A stretch of DNA of 51,574 nucleotides from the NCBI RefSeq assembly GCF_900112415.1, contig NZ_FOLV01000026.1, forward strand, positions 1 through 51,574, given 5' to 3'. The stretch's first letter is position 1; the number at the start of each line of letters is the position of its first letter. Shown in pieces: positions 37,742 through 45,668 of the stretch. The notes beneath the pieces are model-generated. The model worked only from the letters and a program-made list of their open reading frames with translations, made no database searches and was not told where the DNA came from. The translations under genes were made by a program, and so were the position numbers. Origin of the DNA: Bacillus sp. 491mf. Its GTDB lineage: Bacteria; Bacillota; Bacilli; Bacillales; Bacillaceae_G.

Positions 37742-38542
37742 TTGAATCAGGAGCAATTAAGCATAGCAAATAAAACTGGATGGAGTAAAGCTGCTTATGA
37801 GGCTTGGACAAATCGCCACGGAACGCCGCAGTCTTACAGTAAGAAAATACGAGAAAATCCCGCTGGCGAGGTCACTCATTATTTACCTTACATCGGTGCA
37901 GTCCGTGGAAAACGAATTATAAATCTAATGGGATCAAAAGGAAGTAAGGCGGTTGCTCTGTCATTACTAGGCGCAGAGGTAACGGTCGTTGATATTTCAG
38001 AGAGCAACGCAAAATATGCAAGAGAACTTGCCGCAGCCGCTGAAACACATATTGAATACATTGTGTCTGACGTGCTCCATATACAAGATACAATCGGCTC
38101 ATTTGACGTAGTATTACTCGAGCTTGGTGTGCTCCACTATTTCATAGATTTACAGCCTTTATGTACAATCATTTCTCAATTATTAAAACAAGGTGGAATA
38201 TTTATTTTACGCGACTATCACCCCATGTATACAAAACTGCTACAAGTAGAAGATAACAAAGTAATTGCAAGCGGGGATTATTTCCAAAAAGATGTAGTCG
38301 AGGTAGATGTAGCCTACAGTATACTCTTGTCAGAAGAAGAACGTGACGCTTTACCAAAAAATCTGATCCGCAGATGGACATTAGGCGAAATTGTAACAAA
38401 CATTGCACAGGCAGGTCTTCATATTGAAGAGCTCACAGAAGAATGTGGTGCAAAGCAAAAATGGGTCTTCCCCCCTCATGCTCCGAATGGAATTGAAGAT
38501 CACATCCCTGGACTTTATACACTTATCGCCAAAAATATGTAG
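37742..38542 (+). CDS. SAM-dependent methyltransferase
   Basis: 266-aa class I Rossmann methyltransferase: motif I region INLMGSKGSKAVALSLLGAE, acidic end VTVVDISE, motif IV FDVVLLELGVLHYF. The substrate is unknown; small-molecule type judging by the aromatic acidic post-motif region. The start is a TTG, 6 bases after AAGGGGAG. Monocistronic, with its own terminator. Confidence 0.85.
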   Translation: MNQEQLSIANKTGWSKAAYEAWTNRHGTPQSYSKKIRENPAGEVTHYLPYIGAVRGKRIINLMGSKGSKAVALSLLGAEVTVVDISESNAKYARELAAAAETHIEYIVSDVLHIQDTIGSFDVVLLELGVLHYFIDLQPLCTIISQLLKQGGIFILRDYHPMYTKLLQVEDNKVIASGDYFQKDVVEVDVAYSILLSEEERDALPKNLIRRWTLGEIVTNIAQAGLHIEELTEECGAKQKWVFPPHAPNGIEDHIPGLYTLIAKNM

Positions 38543-38565
38543 AACAATCTGTTTTTTGATGACGC

Positions 38566-38604
38566 AGCAAAGGCATTCCCTGTTACACGGAATGCTTTTT
38601 TCTA
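38566..38604 (+). terminator. Terminator after the methyltransferase gene
   Basis: AAAGGCATTCC-CTGTTACAC-GGAATGCTTTTTTC. Confidence 0.85.
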
Positions 38605-38694
38605 TATGAAAAATACTGTGAGCTAGATCACTGCATCTTTCCTATAAATCCGTTATAATGAGAATAAATATCAATTAATAATAGAGGTGTTAAC

Positions 38695-39009
38695 ATGTCT
38701 CAAACTTTGGAAGATAAAGTGTATGCCAATTTAGAAGCTGTAATTGATCCTGAGCTTGGCGTCGATATTATAAATCTTGGTTTAGTATATGACGTTACAA
38801 CTGACGAACAACATAATGCCGTCATTACAATGACAATGACTTCTATCGGTTGTCCAATGGCTGGGCAAATTGTATCTGATGTCAAAATGGTATTAGCAAC
38901 AAATGTTCCTGAATTAAACGAAATTGAAGTAAATGTTGTTTGGAATCCACCATGGACAAAAGAGCGCATGTCCAGGTTTGCTAAAATCGCATTAGGCGTT
39001 CGAGATTAG
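38695..39009 (+). CDS. DUF59/MIP18-family metal-sulfur cluster assembly protein
   Basis: 104 aa, similar to YitW/SufT: DPELGVDIINLGLVYDV and TMTSIGCPMAG with the conserved cysteine, ending NPPWTKERMS. Members help deliver Fe-S clusters to target proteins, so it functionally complements the suf operon far upstream in this window. The ATG is preceded by AGAGGTGTTAAC. Monocistronic. Confidence 0.93.
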   Translation: MSQTLEDKVYANLEAVIDPELGVDIINLGLVYDVTTDEQHNAVITMTMTSIGCPMAGQIVSDVKMVLATNVPELNEIEVNVVWNPPWTKERMSRFAKIALGVRD

Positions 39010-39055
39010 ACGAGAAAAAGACCTGAAATGAATCAGGTCTTTTCGTTTCTTATCT
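39009..39055. terminator. Bidirectional terminator
   Basis: AAAAAGACCTGA-AATGAA-TCAGGTCTTTTCGTTT between convergent genes. Confidence 0.85.
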
Positions 39056-40704
39056 TATTTTACTCCTACTGCATCATATGCTTTCTTCACAGCTTGTACT
39101 TCTTTAGAATTTTGGCCATATAAATCTGTAGCCGCTTGAATTGCAGCTTGGCGCATCATGCTAAAGTTTGAGTTTGCAGTTAAATATTTTGAAAGAGCGC
39201 GGTAATAAATTTTTTCTGTTGCTTCACGGCCTACACCATTTACAGTAACACCGTAATGCTTGCCACCTTCAGAAACTAAGTATGCCGCTTTATTGTTAAT
39301 GCTGCTGTTAATATGAACACCACCATTATCTATATTTCCTGTGTAACGCTTACTATAATGATCTGGGTAGCCTTCACTTGGTTTTAATGGATTTGGAATA
39401 GAAGCTGGGTCTTTTAAAGAACGCAGTACAGTTCCGCGCATCTCTGGTGTATAAATATCTTCCCCTAGCTCCCAATCATCGCGGTCAACCATTGCACCCA
39501 TAATATCAGATAGCGATTCATTTAATGCGCCAGACTCATTTTTGTACACTAGATCTGCAGTGTACTCTGTTACTGCGTGAGTAAGCTCATGCGCAATAAC
39601 ATCAAGTCCTGCTGAGAATGCAACGAATTCTTCTCCATCACCGTCTCCGTACATCATTTGGACACCGTTCCACGCTGCATTATCCCATTTCTCCCCTACG
39701 TGAACAGTAGAAATTAACTTCGCTCCTTTATTATCAAAGGAATTACGATTGAATGTTTTCTTATAAAAATCGTATACTTTCTCAGCATTAGCATGCGCAT
39801 CAACAGCTGCTTTATCATCGAAGAATTTATTTTTACTTTCTATTTCCTCACCGGTATATCCAAGCCATTGTGAGAATAGGTTGAACCAATTTTCATCCAT
39901 ATTTTGTGCATCAAATGTATGAACACCTTTTCCGCGTGTTCCATCGAATAAATAAAAAGCTCCAGTTTTTGAGTCCTGTGCCATTTCAAAACTTGTTCGA
40001 TTTCCCGCTACACCGTAACCAAACCCAGTAATATGATCAATCGCATTGTACTTCTCAATGACATTTCCGTTTGTTGCATCAACGAAATAATGCCAATAGC
40101 CTGGTGCCGGCTTTGAAGTGGATGCTTTTACAAGATAAGACAGATAATATTGTCCATCTTTTTCATATACATACAAATCTTTTTTAATACCATCATAGTT
40201 ATCTACTTTTCCAATTTCTTTCTCAATGCCAGCCTTTGCGATATTTACAGCCTCATCTCCTGAAATGCTCGCATTCGATGGAATATTTTTATCTTCTAAA
40301 TTCGGAATAACTTGTCCGAAAAATGATTTTACATTATTATCTTTATCCAGTGATACTGTTTGATCAGATCCATAAACAGGAACACCATTATGTTTTTCAA
40401 TAAGCTTCACATGTGTCGTTTCTGCCTGTGCATCTTTTTCTTCACCAACGACTTCAAAATGTTTCTCAATATTTCCTACTAATTTAAACATGTCTTTTTT
40501 ACTCTTTAAATACTCAAACACCGTTTCTCTTTTATCTAATCCTTCCGGTGCTTTCCACTCTTCCCCAATATAAGATGGCGTTTGGAATTCTTGGTTGTAT
40601 TGAACTTTTTGCTCATCTGCATATGTACGTGACGTACCTAATGTCGCAAATGCTCCTAAAGCCATAGACAAAGCTAACGTTGAAGATAAAACCTTCTTCT
40701 TCAA
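39055..40704 (-). CDS. npr: Neutral metalloprotease (bacillolysin, M4 family)
   Basis: Secreted zinc endopeptidase made as a prepro-protein of 549 aa: signal peptide to about residue 29 (ALSMALGAFATLGTSRTYAD), FTP/PepSY propeptide to about 225, then the thermolysin-like domain. Zinc site H372-E-L-T-H376 and E396 (GALNESLSD), exactly the 20-residue spacing of thermolysin; the catalytic histidine follows in DNGGVHINSS. The start is a TTG 8 bases after GGGGAG; a GTG three codons upstream overlaps that site. B. cereus has several paralogues; this is not the best-known npr599 product. Confidence 0.95.
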   Translation of the reverse strand: MKKKVLSSTLALSMALGAFATLGTSRTYADEQKVQYNQEFQTPSYIGEEWKAPEGLDKRETVFEYLKSKKDMFKLVGNIEKHFEVVGEEKDAQAETTHVKLIEKHNGVPVYGSDQTVSLDKDNNVKSFFGQVIPNLEDKNIPSNASISGDEAVNIAKAGIEKEIGKVDNYDGIKKDLYVYEKDGQYYLSYLVKASTSKPAPGYWHYFVDATNGNVIEKYNAIDHITGFGYGVAGNRTSFEMAQDSKTGAFYLFDGTRGKGVHTFDAQNMDENWFNLFSQWLGYTGEEIESKNKFFDDKAAVDAHANAEKVYDFYKKTFNRNSFDNKGAKLISTVHVGEKWDNAAWNGVQMMYGDGDGEEFVAFSAGLDVIAHELTHAVTEYTADLVYKNESGALNESLSDIMGAMVDRDDWELGEDIYTPEMRGTVLRSLKDPASIPNPLKPSEGYPDHYSKRYTGNIDNGGVHINSSINNKAAYLVSEGGKHYGVTVNGVGREATEKIYYRALSKYLTANSNFSMMRQAAIQAATDLYGQNSKEVQAVKKAYDAVGVK

Positions 40705-40808
40705 AAACAACACTCCCCATCCCTATTTTTTTGACACTTTTATACAATTCTAGGTAATGTAGTGATACCCTCCTTTTTATTTTTTAGAAAATTCAGACAG
40801 AATATTCT

Positions 40809-40846
40809 AAAAAAAATGGTAGCGCCTCATTTAGACGCTACTCGCT
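40809..40846 (-). terminator. Terminator after the pirin gene
   Basis: GTAGCG-TCTAAATGAGG-CGCTAC followed by ATTTTTTTT on the minus strand. Confidence 0.8.
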
Positions 40847-40854
40847 TACTACAA

Positions 40855-41553
40855 TTATTGTTTCTTCATCTCAATTACTAAATAATGAGCTGTTTCCGCT
40901 GCTTGAATGTGAATATCTTCTTCAATTACTTCTGCTGCATCTCTCATTACTAACGTTTCACCGTTCACAACGCCGCTTCCCTCAATTTGAACCAAATAAG
41001 CTTGACGCCCTTCAATAACTGAGAATGTAATCTCTTTTCCTTTTTCTAAAACAAGAGAGTACAAGTTTGCATCTTGATGAATTTCAACCTTTGCACCGCC
41101 ATCAATTGGTGAAACCATGTGGAACCATGTATTCTCACGTTTATTCCAATCAAATTTAAATTCACCGTAATTTGGTGTATGACCAGCACGGTCTGGCAAA
41201 ATCCAAATTTGCAGCAAACGTAATGTTTCATTACCTAAGTTGTGCTCACTATGGAAGACACCTGTTCCGGCACTCATATATTGTACATGCCCACGCTCAA
41301 TTGTCCCGCGATTTCCCATACTATCTTGGTGTGTCAATGCTCCGTCCACTACATAAGAAATAATCTCCATATCACGGTGCGGGTGCATCTCAAATCCAGT
41401 TTGTGCTGCTACTAAATCATCGTTAATAACGCGAAGTGCACCGAATCTCATATTATTAGGATTATAATAATCTGCAAATGAAAAATGAAAATGTGTATTT
41501 AACCAACCGTGATTTGCTCTTCCCATTTGTTTATGATCAACTTTTTTAAACAT
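40855..41553 (-). CDS. Pirin-family protein
   Basis: 232-aa bicupin. The metal ligands of the first cupin are visible in FEMHPHRDMEII and GTGVFHSEHN (three His and one Glu), as in YhhW/pirins with quercetin 2,3-dioxygenase activity. Physiological substrate unknown. The ATG of MFKKVDHK follows GGGGTGAAAAAT. Monocistronic. Confidence 0.92.
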   Translation of the reverse strand: MFKKVDHKQMGRANHGWLNTHFHFSFADYYNPNNMRFGALRVINDDLVAAQTGFEMHPHRDMEIISYVVDGALTHQDSMGNRGTIERGHVQYMSAGTGVFHSEHNLGNETLRLLQIWILPDRAGHTPNYGEFKFDWNKRENTWFHMVSPIDGGAKVEIHQDANLYSLVLEKGKEITFSVIEGRQAYLVQIEGSGVVNGETLVMRDAAEVIEEDIHIQAAETAHYLVIEMKKQ

Positions 41554-41705
41554 ATTTTTCACCCCATATTATCTCGAATTCAAGATATTTATTTAAAATT
41601 TTTTCAAACGATACTTAATCATTCCAACAGTTGCTTCGTCTTGCTTAGCTTTGTAACTACAGTTTAGAACTAAACTTATAAAATGTCAACCACTTTCTTT
41701 TTGTA

Positions 41706-41744
41706 AGTTAAAAACTAAAACATAGCACATACTATGTTTTAGTT
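41706..41744 (-). terminator. Terminator after the HExxH gene
   Basis: AACTAAAACATAG-TATGTG-CTATGTTTTAGTTTTT. Confidence 0.85.
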
Positions 41745-42173
41745 CGCATACCTTCTCCTATATTCTCTCAGCTTTCTCTTTGCAAACACCCGTGCATCTT
41801 TTTCAATCCACCGCTTTTCATACATTTCATCCCCAATGTACAATAACTTCTGTTCATGCTGCATATCATGCCGAAACTCATGTAACAATGTTTCCAATAC
41901 ACCCTCATATCTCTCCCACATACAAACAAAAATGAGCTGCTTTTCCTTATGATAAAATCCGCTTAAAGGAAATAAACATTCTTCTTCTTCTTCTCCTAAT
42001 CGTATTAACACATCATTCATTTCGCACGTATCACAGAAAATAACAGGTACTTCACGTCGTTCAATTAATGAGAAAACATCATTCTTTACTCGATGTATAT
42101 CCCACGGAAAATCGTCATCAAGTACATACCAGTTCCCAGCCTGTTGATATATCCTTTCCAATGGGAGTTGCAT
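41739..42173 (-). CDS. Putative small zinc peptidase (DUF3920-like)
   Basis: 144 aa with an HExxH-type motif, TLLHEFRHDMQHEQ, preceded by a strand (QLIFVCMWERYEGVLE), an arrangement like minimal metallopeptidases (gluzincin/ImmA-like). C50 and C53 lie in IFCDTCEM (numbering from the longer frame). I recall it only as a B. cereus-group hypothetical (DUF3920). No signal peptide, hence cytosolic. The start at 42173 has AGGAG 7 bases upstream; the ATG two codons earlier is too close. Confidence 0.7.
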   Translation of the reverse strand: MQLPLERIYQQAGNWYVLDDDFPWDIHRVKNDVFSLIERREVPVIFCDTCEMNDVLIRLGEEEEECLFPLSGFYHKEKQLIFVCMWERYEGVLETLLHEFRHDMQHEQKLLYIGDEMYEKRWIEKDARVFAKRKLREYRRRYAN

Positions 42174-42305
42174 TTTCATTCTCCTTTCTTTTTACTCTCT
42201 ATTACTTGTATGCCACATGAGCCTTTTTGTTAAACATATCGGTACGTCACAAAATGTTTAAAAATTATATATGCAGAGGGGGTTGATTTTATACCTATTA
42301 CTAGA

Positions 42306-42320
42306 TTATAATTATTATAA
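42306..42320 (+). promoter_or_regulatory. PerR box overlapping the dps promoter
   Basis: TTATAATTATTATAA matches the PerR consensus TTATAAT-N-ATTATAA exactly. It covers the putative -10 TATAAT (42307-42312), with TTGATT 18 bases upstream. Expected: repression relieved by peroxide. Confidence 0.9.
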
Positions 42321-42364
42321 ATTAACAAACAGTATAAAATAACAATTTAAAGGGGCTTGATCAC

Positions 42365-42805
42365 ATGAATACACAAGTAGTTGAATCATTAAACAAACAA
42401 GTAGCAAACTGGAGCGTTTTATTTACAAAATTACACAATTACCACTGGTACGTTACAGGACCTCAATTCTTTACACTTCACGAGAAATTCGAACAATTTT
42501 ATACAGAAGCAGCTACGCACATCGATGAAATTGCAGAGCGTATTTTAGCAATTGGCGGCAAACCAGTAGCAACAATGAAAGAATATTTAACATTATCCTC
42601 TATCCAAGAAGCAGCTTACGGAGAAAATGCAGAAGGAATGGTCGAAGCAATTATGAAAGACTACGAAATGATGCTAGGCGAACTAAAAAAAGGCATGGAA
42701 ATCGCCCAAGGCGCAGACGACGAAATGACATCCGACCTACTACTTGGCATCTACACAGAACTTGAAAAACACGCATGGATGCTACGTGCATTCTTGAATC
42801 AATAA
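42365..42805 (+). CDS. dps: Dps ferritin-like DNA-protection protein
   Basis: 146-aa member of the Dps family forming 12-mers that oxidise and store iron with peroxide. The ferroxidase residues shared between subunits are in [20 protein letters not shown] and [16 protein letters not shown]. Shine-Dalgarno AAAGGGGCTTGATCAC. The stop codon TAA is also the beginning of a bcr1-like repeat. A perfect PerR box upstream implies induction by peroxide, as for mrgA in B. subtilis. Confidence 0.95.
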   Translation: MNTQVVESLNKQVANWSVLFTKLHNYHWYVTGPQFFTLHEKFEQFYTEAATHIDEIAERILAIGGKPVATMKEYLTLSSIQEAAYGENAEGMVEAIMKDYEMMLGELKKGMEIAQGADDEMTSDLLLGIYTELEKHAWMLRAFLNQ

Positions 42806-42940
42806 GAAAAGCGGAAGCGGCTCGCTCAAAACAAGAGGGCGTTGGAGCTCCTGACGTAGAGGCGCTTTTTGCCTCAGCGGAAGGCGCGAAACGACCGACT
42901 GTTCTAGCCGCTGGAGCTGGATCATAAGAAAAGCGGAGAC
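42803..42940. repeat. bcr1-like repeat after dps
   Basis: Starts AATAAGAAAAGCGGAAGCGG, interior GGGCGTTGGAGCTCC, GCGAAACGACCGAC, TCTAGCCGCTGGAGCTGGAT, and again CATAAGAAAAGCGGA at 42923. Same unit length (about 122) as at 8931. Confidence 0.7.
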
Positions 42941-43006
42941 GGCGCCGATATATCGGCGCTTCGACACGATATAAAGATCCTTCGACGATATCTGACGCGA
43001 AACGCG
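42941..43006. repeat. Dispersed GATATATC repeat, copy 4
   Basis: GCGCCGATATATCGGCGC is a perfect palindrome; then TTCGACACGATATAAAGATC and TTCGACGATATCTGACGCG. It is reverse-complementary to copy 1 and directly abuts the bcr1-like repeat. Confidence 0.7.
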
Positions 43007-43010
43007 TACC

Positions 43011-43041
43011 AAAAAAACCGAGTGGGACCCCCCATCCGGTT
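43011..43041 (-). terminator. Terminator after the LOG gene
   Basis: AAAACCGGATGGGGGGTCCC-ACTCGGTTTTTTT on the minus strand. Confidence 0.75.
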
Positions 43042-43045
43042 TTTA

Positions 43046-43624
43046 TCATGTTAATTGCTTCCACTTGTTCCCCATAACTGGTCGTTTGTAATTCTTCATT
43101 TGCACGAACAATTCATTAGCCGTTTGTGCAGAGACAAGCAATTCTTTATTTGATGGATTCATAAATCCTTCTTCTGCCGCACGGTCTACCATTTGTAATA
43201 GCGGTGTGTAGAATTCTGCAATGTTGAGCAATCCAACAGGCTTTTCATGAATCCCAATTTGTGACCAGCATACAACTTCGAACAGTTCTTCAAATGTTCC
43301 ATATCCGCCTGGCAATGCAATAAATGCATCAGCAAGTTCACTCATTTTCGCTTTTCTTTCATGCATTGTTTCCACTTCAATTAGTTCAGTTAAACCGTGA
43401 TGAACAATTTCTCCTCGAAATAATCCACGCGGCATGACACCTGTTACACGGCCGCCTAACTCTAATATTTGATTTGCTACTTCTCCCATTAATCCAACGC
43501 AAGAACCGCCGTATACAAGCTCTATATTATTTTGAACTAGTATTTTCCCAAGTTGACGAGCCTCATTTTGAAACTCTGGACGTTCCCCAATATTTGATCC
43601 TGCAAACACACAAATTCGTTTCAT
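43046..43624 (-). CDS. LOG-family protein (cytokinin riboside phosphoribohydrolase-like)
   Basis: 192 aa, lysine-decarboxylase-like Rossmann fold with the family motif PGGYGTFEE and the ERKAKMSELADAFIALPG segment carrying the conserved R/K. Homologues hydrolyse nucleoside 5'-monophosphates to base and ribose 5-phosphate; older 'lysine decarboxylase' names are misleading. YvdD of B. subtilis is the likely relative. It is divergent from the MazG-like gene; B. subtilis also has yvdD and yvdC adjacent. Confidence 0.92.
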   Translation of the reverse strand: MKRICVFAGSNIGERPEFQNEARQLGKILVQNNIELVYGGSCVGLMGEVANQILELGGRVTGVMPRGLFRGEIVHHGLTELIEVETMHERKAKMSELADAFIALPGGYGTFEELFEVVCWSQIGIHEKPVGLLNIAEFYTPLLQMVDRAAEEGFMNPSNKELLVSAQTANELFVQMKNYKRPVMGNKWKQLT

Positions 43625-43696
43625 TCCGCCACCCCAAAACTATATATTGTTATGCTACAATGTAATCATACTACATATTGAAAGGGAGAGGGAAGG

Positions 43697-44011
43697 ATGA
43701 ACACGAATGAATTTCAAAGTTGGGTGGAACAATTTTATCGTGAACGCGGCTGGGCCCAATATAATTCTTTTATTCGCGTTAATTTTTTAGCAGAAGAAGT
43801 TGGCGAAGTTTCTCGCGTTGTACGCGCGATCGAAATCGGACGCGATCGTCCAGATGAAACGACGAAGAGCGCAGAGGAACTAACAATAGAATTAAAAGAA
43901 GAACTTGGAGATGTATTAGGAAACCTCATTATTTTAGCGCAAAAATATGACCTAGATTTGCAAGATATTATGGAAACACATGTGAAAAAACTTTCTAAAC
44001 GATTCGAATAA
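43697..44011 (+). CDS. MazG-like nucleotide pyrophosphohydrolase (YvdC-like)
   Basis: 104 aa single MazG domain: metal ligands in EEVGEVSRVVRAIE and EELGDVLGNLI (ExxE ... ExxD). Probably removes aberrant or damaged dNTPs. Shine-Dalgarno GAGAGGGAAGG. It is followed by 63 bases and then ferritin, which has its own regulatory sites. Confidence 0.9.
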   Translation: MNTNEFQSWVEQFYRERGWAQYNSFIRVNFLAEEVGEVSRVVRAIEIGRDRPDETTKSAEELTIELKEELGDVLGNLIILAQKYDLDLQDIMETHVKKLSKRFE

Positions 44012-44015
44012 TAAA

Positions 44016-44057
44016 TGAGAATTATTTTCAACTATGATATGATTATATTGTAATCAT
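44016..44057 (+). promoter_or_regulatory. Fur/PerR-like box and palindrome before ferritin
   Basis: TGAGAATTATTTTCA (44016-44030) matches the Fur 7-1-7 consensus TGATAAT-N-ATTATCA at 12 of 14 arm positions. A second palindrome, ATGATTA-TATTG-TAATCAT (44039-44057), overlaps the leader. Which regulator uses them is not decided by sequence alone. Confidence 0.5.
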
Positions 44058-44074
44058 ATGAAAGGGGTCTTTTT

Positions 44075-44581
44075 ATGTTATCTCCAAAATTACGTGAAGC
44101 ACTAAATGATCAAATGAATTTTGAATTTTACTCAGCCCATGTGTATATGGCAATGGCAGCATACTGTACATCAGAGAGCTATGATGGTTTTGCGAACTTC
44201 TTTCTTGTCCAAGCAGAGGAAGAGCGTTTCCACGCTATGAAGCTGTACAATTACATTAACGATCGCGGTGAGCGTGCAATCATCACTGGATTTGATCATC
44301 CAAATAACGAATACGAATCGATTTTATCTGCTTTTGAAATCGCTCTTGAGCATGAACGCGAAGTTACAAAACGTATTTATAACTTATCTGATATTGCATG
44401 GGATGAGCGCGAACATGCTACTATCACTTTCTTAAAATGGTTCGTTGATGAGCAAGTAGAAGAAGAAGCATCTTTCGATAGCATCATTCAAAAATTAAAA
44501 CGTATTACAAGTGATTCAAACGCATTATTTATGTTAGATGCCGAATTAGAAAAACGTACATTTACTCCGCCTGCAGAGTAA
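44075..44581 (+). CDS. ftn: Ferritin
   Basis: 168-aa non-haem ferritin (FtnA type), 24-mer iron store. Ferroxidase glutamates in MNFEFYSAHVYMAMAAYC and QAEEERFHAMKLYNYI, plus a further site in WFVDEQVEEEASF. Shine-Dalgarno GAAAGGGG. Together with Dps 1.7 kb upstream it forms an iron-handling neighbourhood. Confidence 0.95.
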   Translation: MLSPKLREALNDQMNFEFYSAHVYMAMAAYCTSESYDGFANFFLVQAEEERFHAMKLYNYINDRGERAIITGFDHPNNEYESILSAFEIALEHEREVTKRIYNLSDIAWDEREHATITFLKWFVDEQVEEEASFDSIIQKLKRITSDSNALFMLDAELEKRTFTPPAE

Positions 44582-44583
44582 AT

Positions 44584-44622
44584 AAAAAAGCAATGAGCCC
44601 GCTGCTCATTGCTTTTCTTTTT
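44584..44622 (+). terminator. Terminator after ferritin
   Basis: AAAAAGCAATGAGC-CCGCT-GCTCATTGCTTTTCTTTTTT. The same 34 bases occur as the nupC terminator at 47346-47380. Confidence 0.9.
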
Positions 44623-44852
44623 TAACATAACCTCAATGATTTTACCCTCTTTTGTTTTCATTAACTCTGTTCGAATTGGCTTCTTTTAGACTTACTATAA
44701 CTACAATTAATAAAACAAAAAAACATAAATCGACAGCTTTCGTCAATTTATGCTTCTTACATTGTAAAGTTGGAATAAAACAACATGTATAACCCCCAGT
44801 AAGTTCGTAGATTATAGTCATTAAAATCGAATGCTTAATAATCATTTTTATG

Positions 44853-45138
44853 TTAACATAGGGGTATTGTAGTATATAATATATTCAGTTGGTAAACAAA
44901 GTTTTCTACTGGACAAGTCCATAAGCTAGAGGACGCAATTAGCCTTTTAAAATTTACTATTTCAGATTCGGCGATTACTTATAGTTTATTCGAATGTTGC
45001 AACGGGTTGAAAAGACATATTCACCGGTAATAGTAACTTTAAGAGCATCTTGCCCTAAATCTTTGTATAAAGTTTTATAAATTTCCTCGAGTTGTACGGA
45101 CGAAGGAACCTTGCCTGTAATGGGGAATCTTCTTTCAT
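44853..45138 (-). pseudogene. Decayed small gene with two frameshifts
   Basis: Hand translation of the minus strand gives ATG (45138) MKEDSPLQ in one frame, then in another frame GKVPSSVQLEEIYKTLYKDL, GQDALKVTITGEYVFSTRCN and IRINYK to a stop at 44975, then, shifted again, ESEIVNFKRLIASSSLW and onward to a stop at 44853. The three pieces read as one protein of about 90 to 100 residues. The family is not recognised; the size and style are like small immunity or cytosolic proteins, but that is a guess. It fills most of the 600-base gap upstream of yjlC. Confidence 0.55.
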
Positions 45139-45183
45139 TCCCAAAAATTTAAGAAGTATTGCTATCGTAAAGGAGAATTGGAG

Positions 45184-45624
45184 ATGCCAGAAACAATCAC
45201 TCAAACAAAGCCTGAACAAGAATCATTACAAATTTCTGCTAACAAAGGACAGCTTGACGTACTTGATCAGCTATTAAAGCCTGAAGTTCAAGAGTCTTTA
45301 ACTACATTAGTAGAACAACTTCCAAAATTAACTGAGCTAGTTAACATTTTAACAAAATCATATGATTTCGCTCAAGCAGTCGCTACTGATGAAGTATTAA
45401 AAAATGATACTGTTGGAGCGATCCAAGAACTTGCAGAACCTGTAAAAGATACAGTGAAAAGCATTGCTGCAACTGCTATTGAAGCGAAAGATCGCGCTGA
45501 AGAAAGCAACGAAGTTATCGGTCTTTTCGGCCTTTTAAAAATGCTAAAAGATCCGCAAGCACAAAAAATGTTTCGCTTTGTAAACGCTTATCTTCAAATT
45601 ACTGCAGAACGCAATCATAAATAA
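45184..45624 (+). CDS. yjlC: DUF1641 protein, YjlC-like
   Basis: 146 aa, helical and acidic: LDQLLKPEVQESLTTLVEQL and ESNEVIGLFGLLKMLKDPQA are typical of DUF1641. In Bacillus it is always next to the NADH dehydrogenase gene ndh, as here with 44 bases between. Possibly a membrane-associated partner of Ndh (inference). ATG at 45184 after AAAGGAGAATTGGAG. I found no Rex box upstream, although the B. subtilis operon is Rex-controlled. Confidence 0.88.
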   Translation: MPETITQTKPEQESLQISANKGQLDVLDQLLKPEVQESLTTLVEQLPKLTELVNILTKSYDFAQAVATDEVLKNDTVGAIQELAEPVKDTVKSIAATAIEAKDRAEESNEVIGLFGLLKMLKDPQAQKMFRFVNAYLQITAERNHK

Positions 45625-45668
45625 TTCTTTCTTATACAACAATTAGTAAAGACGGGGGATATCATACT

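Noticed and set aside
42651-43064. 137-codon minus-strand frame after dps
   Set aside because: Composed of antisense dps, a bcr1-like repeat and a GATATATC repeat; arginine-rich artefact of repeat sequence.
44642-44845. 67-codon minus-strand frame with a hydrophobic stretch
   Set aside because: No Shine-Dalgarno before its ATG, no recognisable pattern, overlaps the ferritin terminator zone. Not excluded completely.
45120-45160. GGGAAT...ATTCCC hairpin before yjlC as a terminator or attenuator
   Set aside because: Not followed by a T run on either strand; better explained as part of the decayed minus-strand gene.
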